Source: Ashinkailepas kermadecensis (taxonomy: Eukaryota; Arthropoda; Thecostraca; Neolepadidae). Taken from it: a stretch of DNA of 64,000 nt. Positions within the stretch are counted from its first letter, which is position 1. More notes on this DNA, generated by a model, which made no database searches, was not told the DNA's origin, and was given only the letters and a program-made list of their open reading frames with translations. The stretch lies in assembly GCA_034440615.1 (NCBI GenBank), contig JAOTOM010004010.1:124001-188000 (forward strand), given 5' to 3'. The stretch itself is not shown here.

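Overview
This is a gene-dense-looking but mostly intronic stretch of an animal nuclear genome. It holds spliced exons with consistent intron phases, intact eukaryotic tRNA genes, decayed non-LTR retrotransposons and many minisatellites. An arthropod, perhaps a crustacean, is a reasonable guess from the arthropod-like elongator tRNA-Met and the retroelement types, but the sequence does not prove it.

Almost the whole window is the middle of one plus-strand gene for a giant extracellular protein made of tandem I-set immunoglobulin domains, most like hemicentin. I could chain 36 exons (502 to the window end, about 5.5 kb of coding sequence). Donor and acceptor phases match at every junction, giving 19 complete Ig domains and the start of a twentieth. 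No von Willebrand A, thrombospondin, EGF, nidogen-G2F or transmembrane segment is seen, so both ends of the gene lie outside the window. Domain boundaries mostly fall at phase-1 introns. Most domains are split again by a phase-0 or phase-2 intron near the tryptophan, and a few exons straddle two domains. Ig7 carries a long acidic insert with an Arg4 site and three Ser-Gly repeats that look like glycosaminoglycan attachment sites. Ig3 has lost both disulfide cysteines. One intron appears to be GC-AG.

The most unusual feature is in the introns. About twenty exon edges are embedded in tandem repeats whose unit contains the exon end plus its own splice site. Donor arrays follow exons 10, 16, 18, 20, 21, 24, 25 and 30. 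Acceptor arrays or short duplications precede exons 6, 12, 13, 15, 20, 21, 23, 25, 26, 32 and 35. Introns 24 and 25 consist almost wholly of one donor array and one acceptor array back to back. The gene therefore presents tens of near-identical alternative splice sites.

Layout: 1-15190, Ig1 to the first half of Ig7, with a LINE fossil at 3.8-4.4 kb. 15191-23328, an 8 kb intron with an antisense tRNA-Met gene and a ~2.9 kb decayed 21-bp satellite. 23329-28268, Ig7 to the first half of Ig10. 28269-41484, a 13 kb intron with an I-clade-like non-LTR element lacking its endonuclease part, a second RT fossil, a four-copy ~270-bp repeat, a hAT-like element with an 8-bp target duplication, and an antisense tRNA-Cys gene. 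41485-64000, the second half of Ig10 to Ig20 with the densest splice-site arrays.
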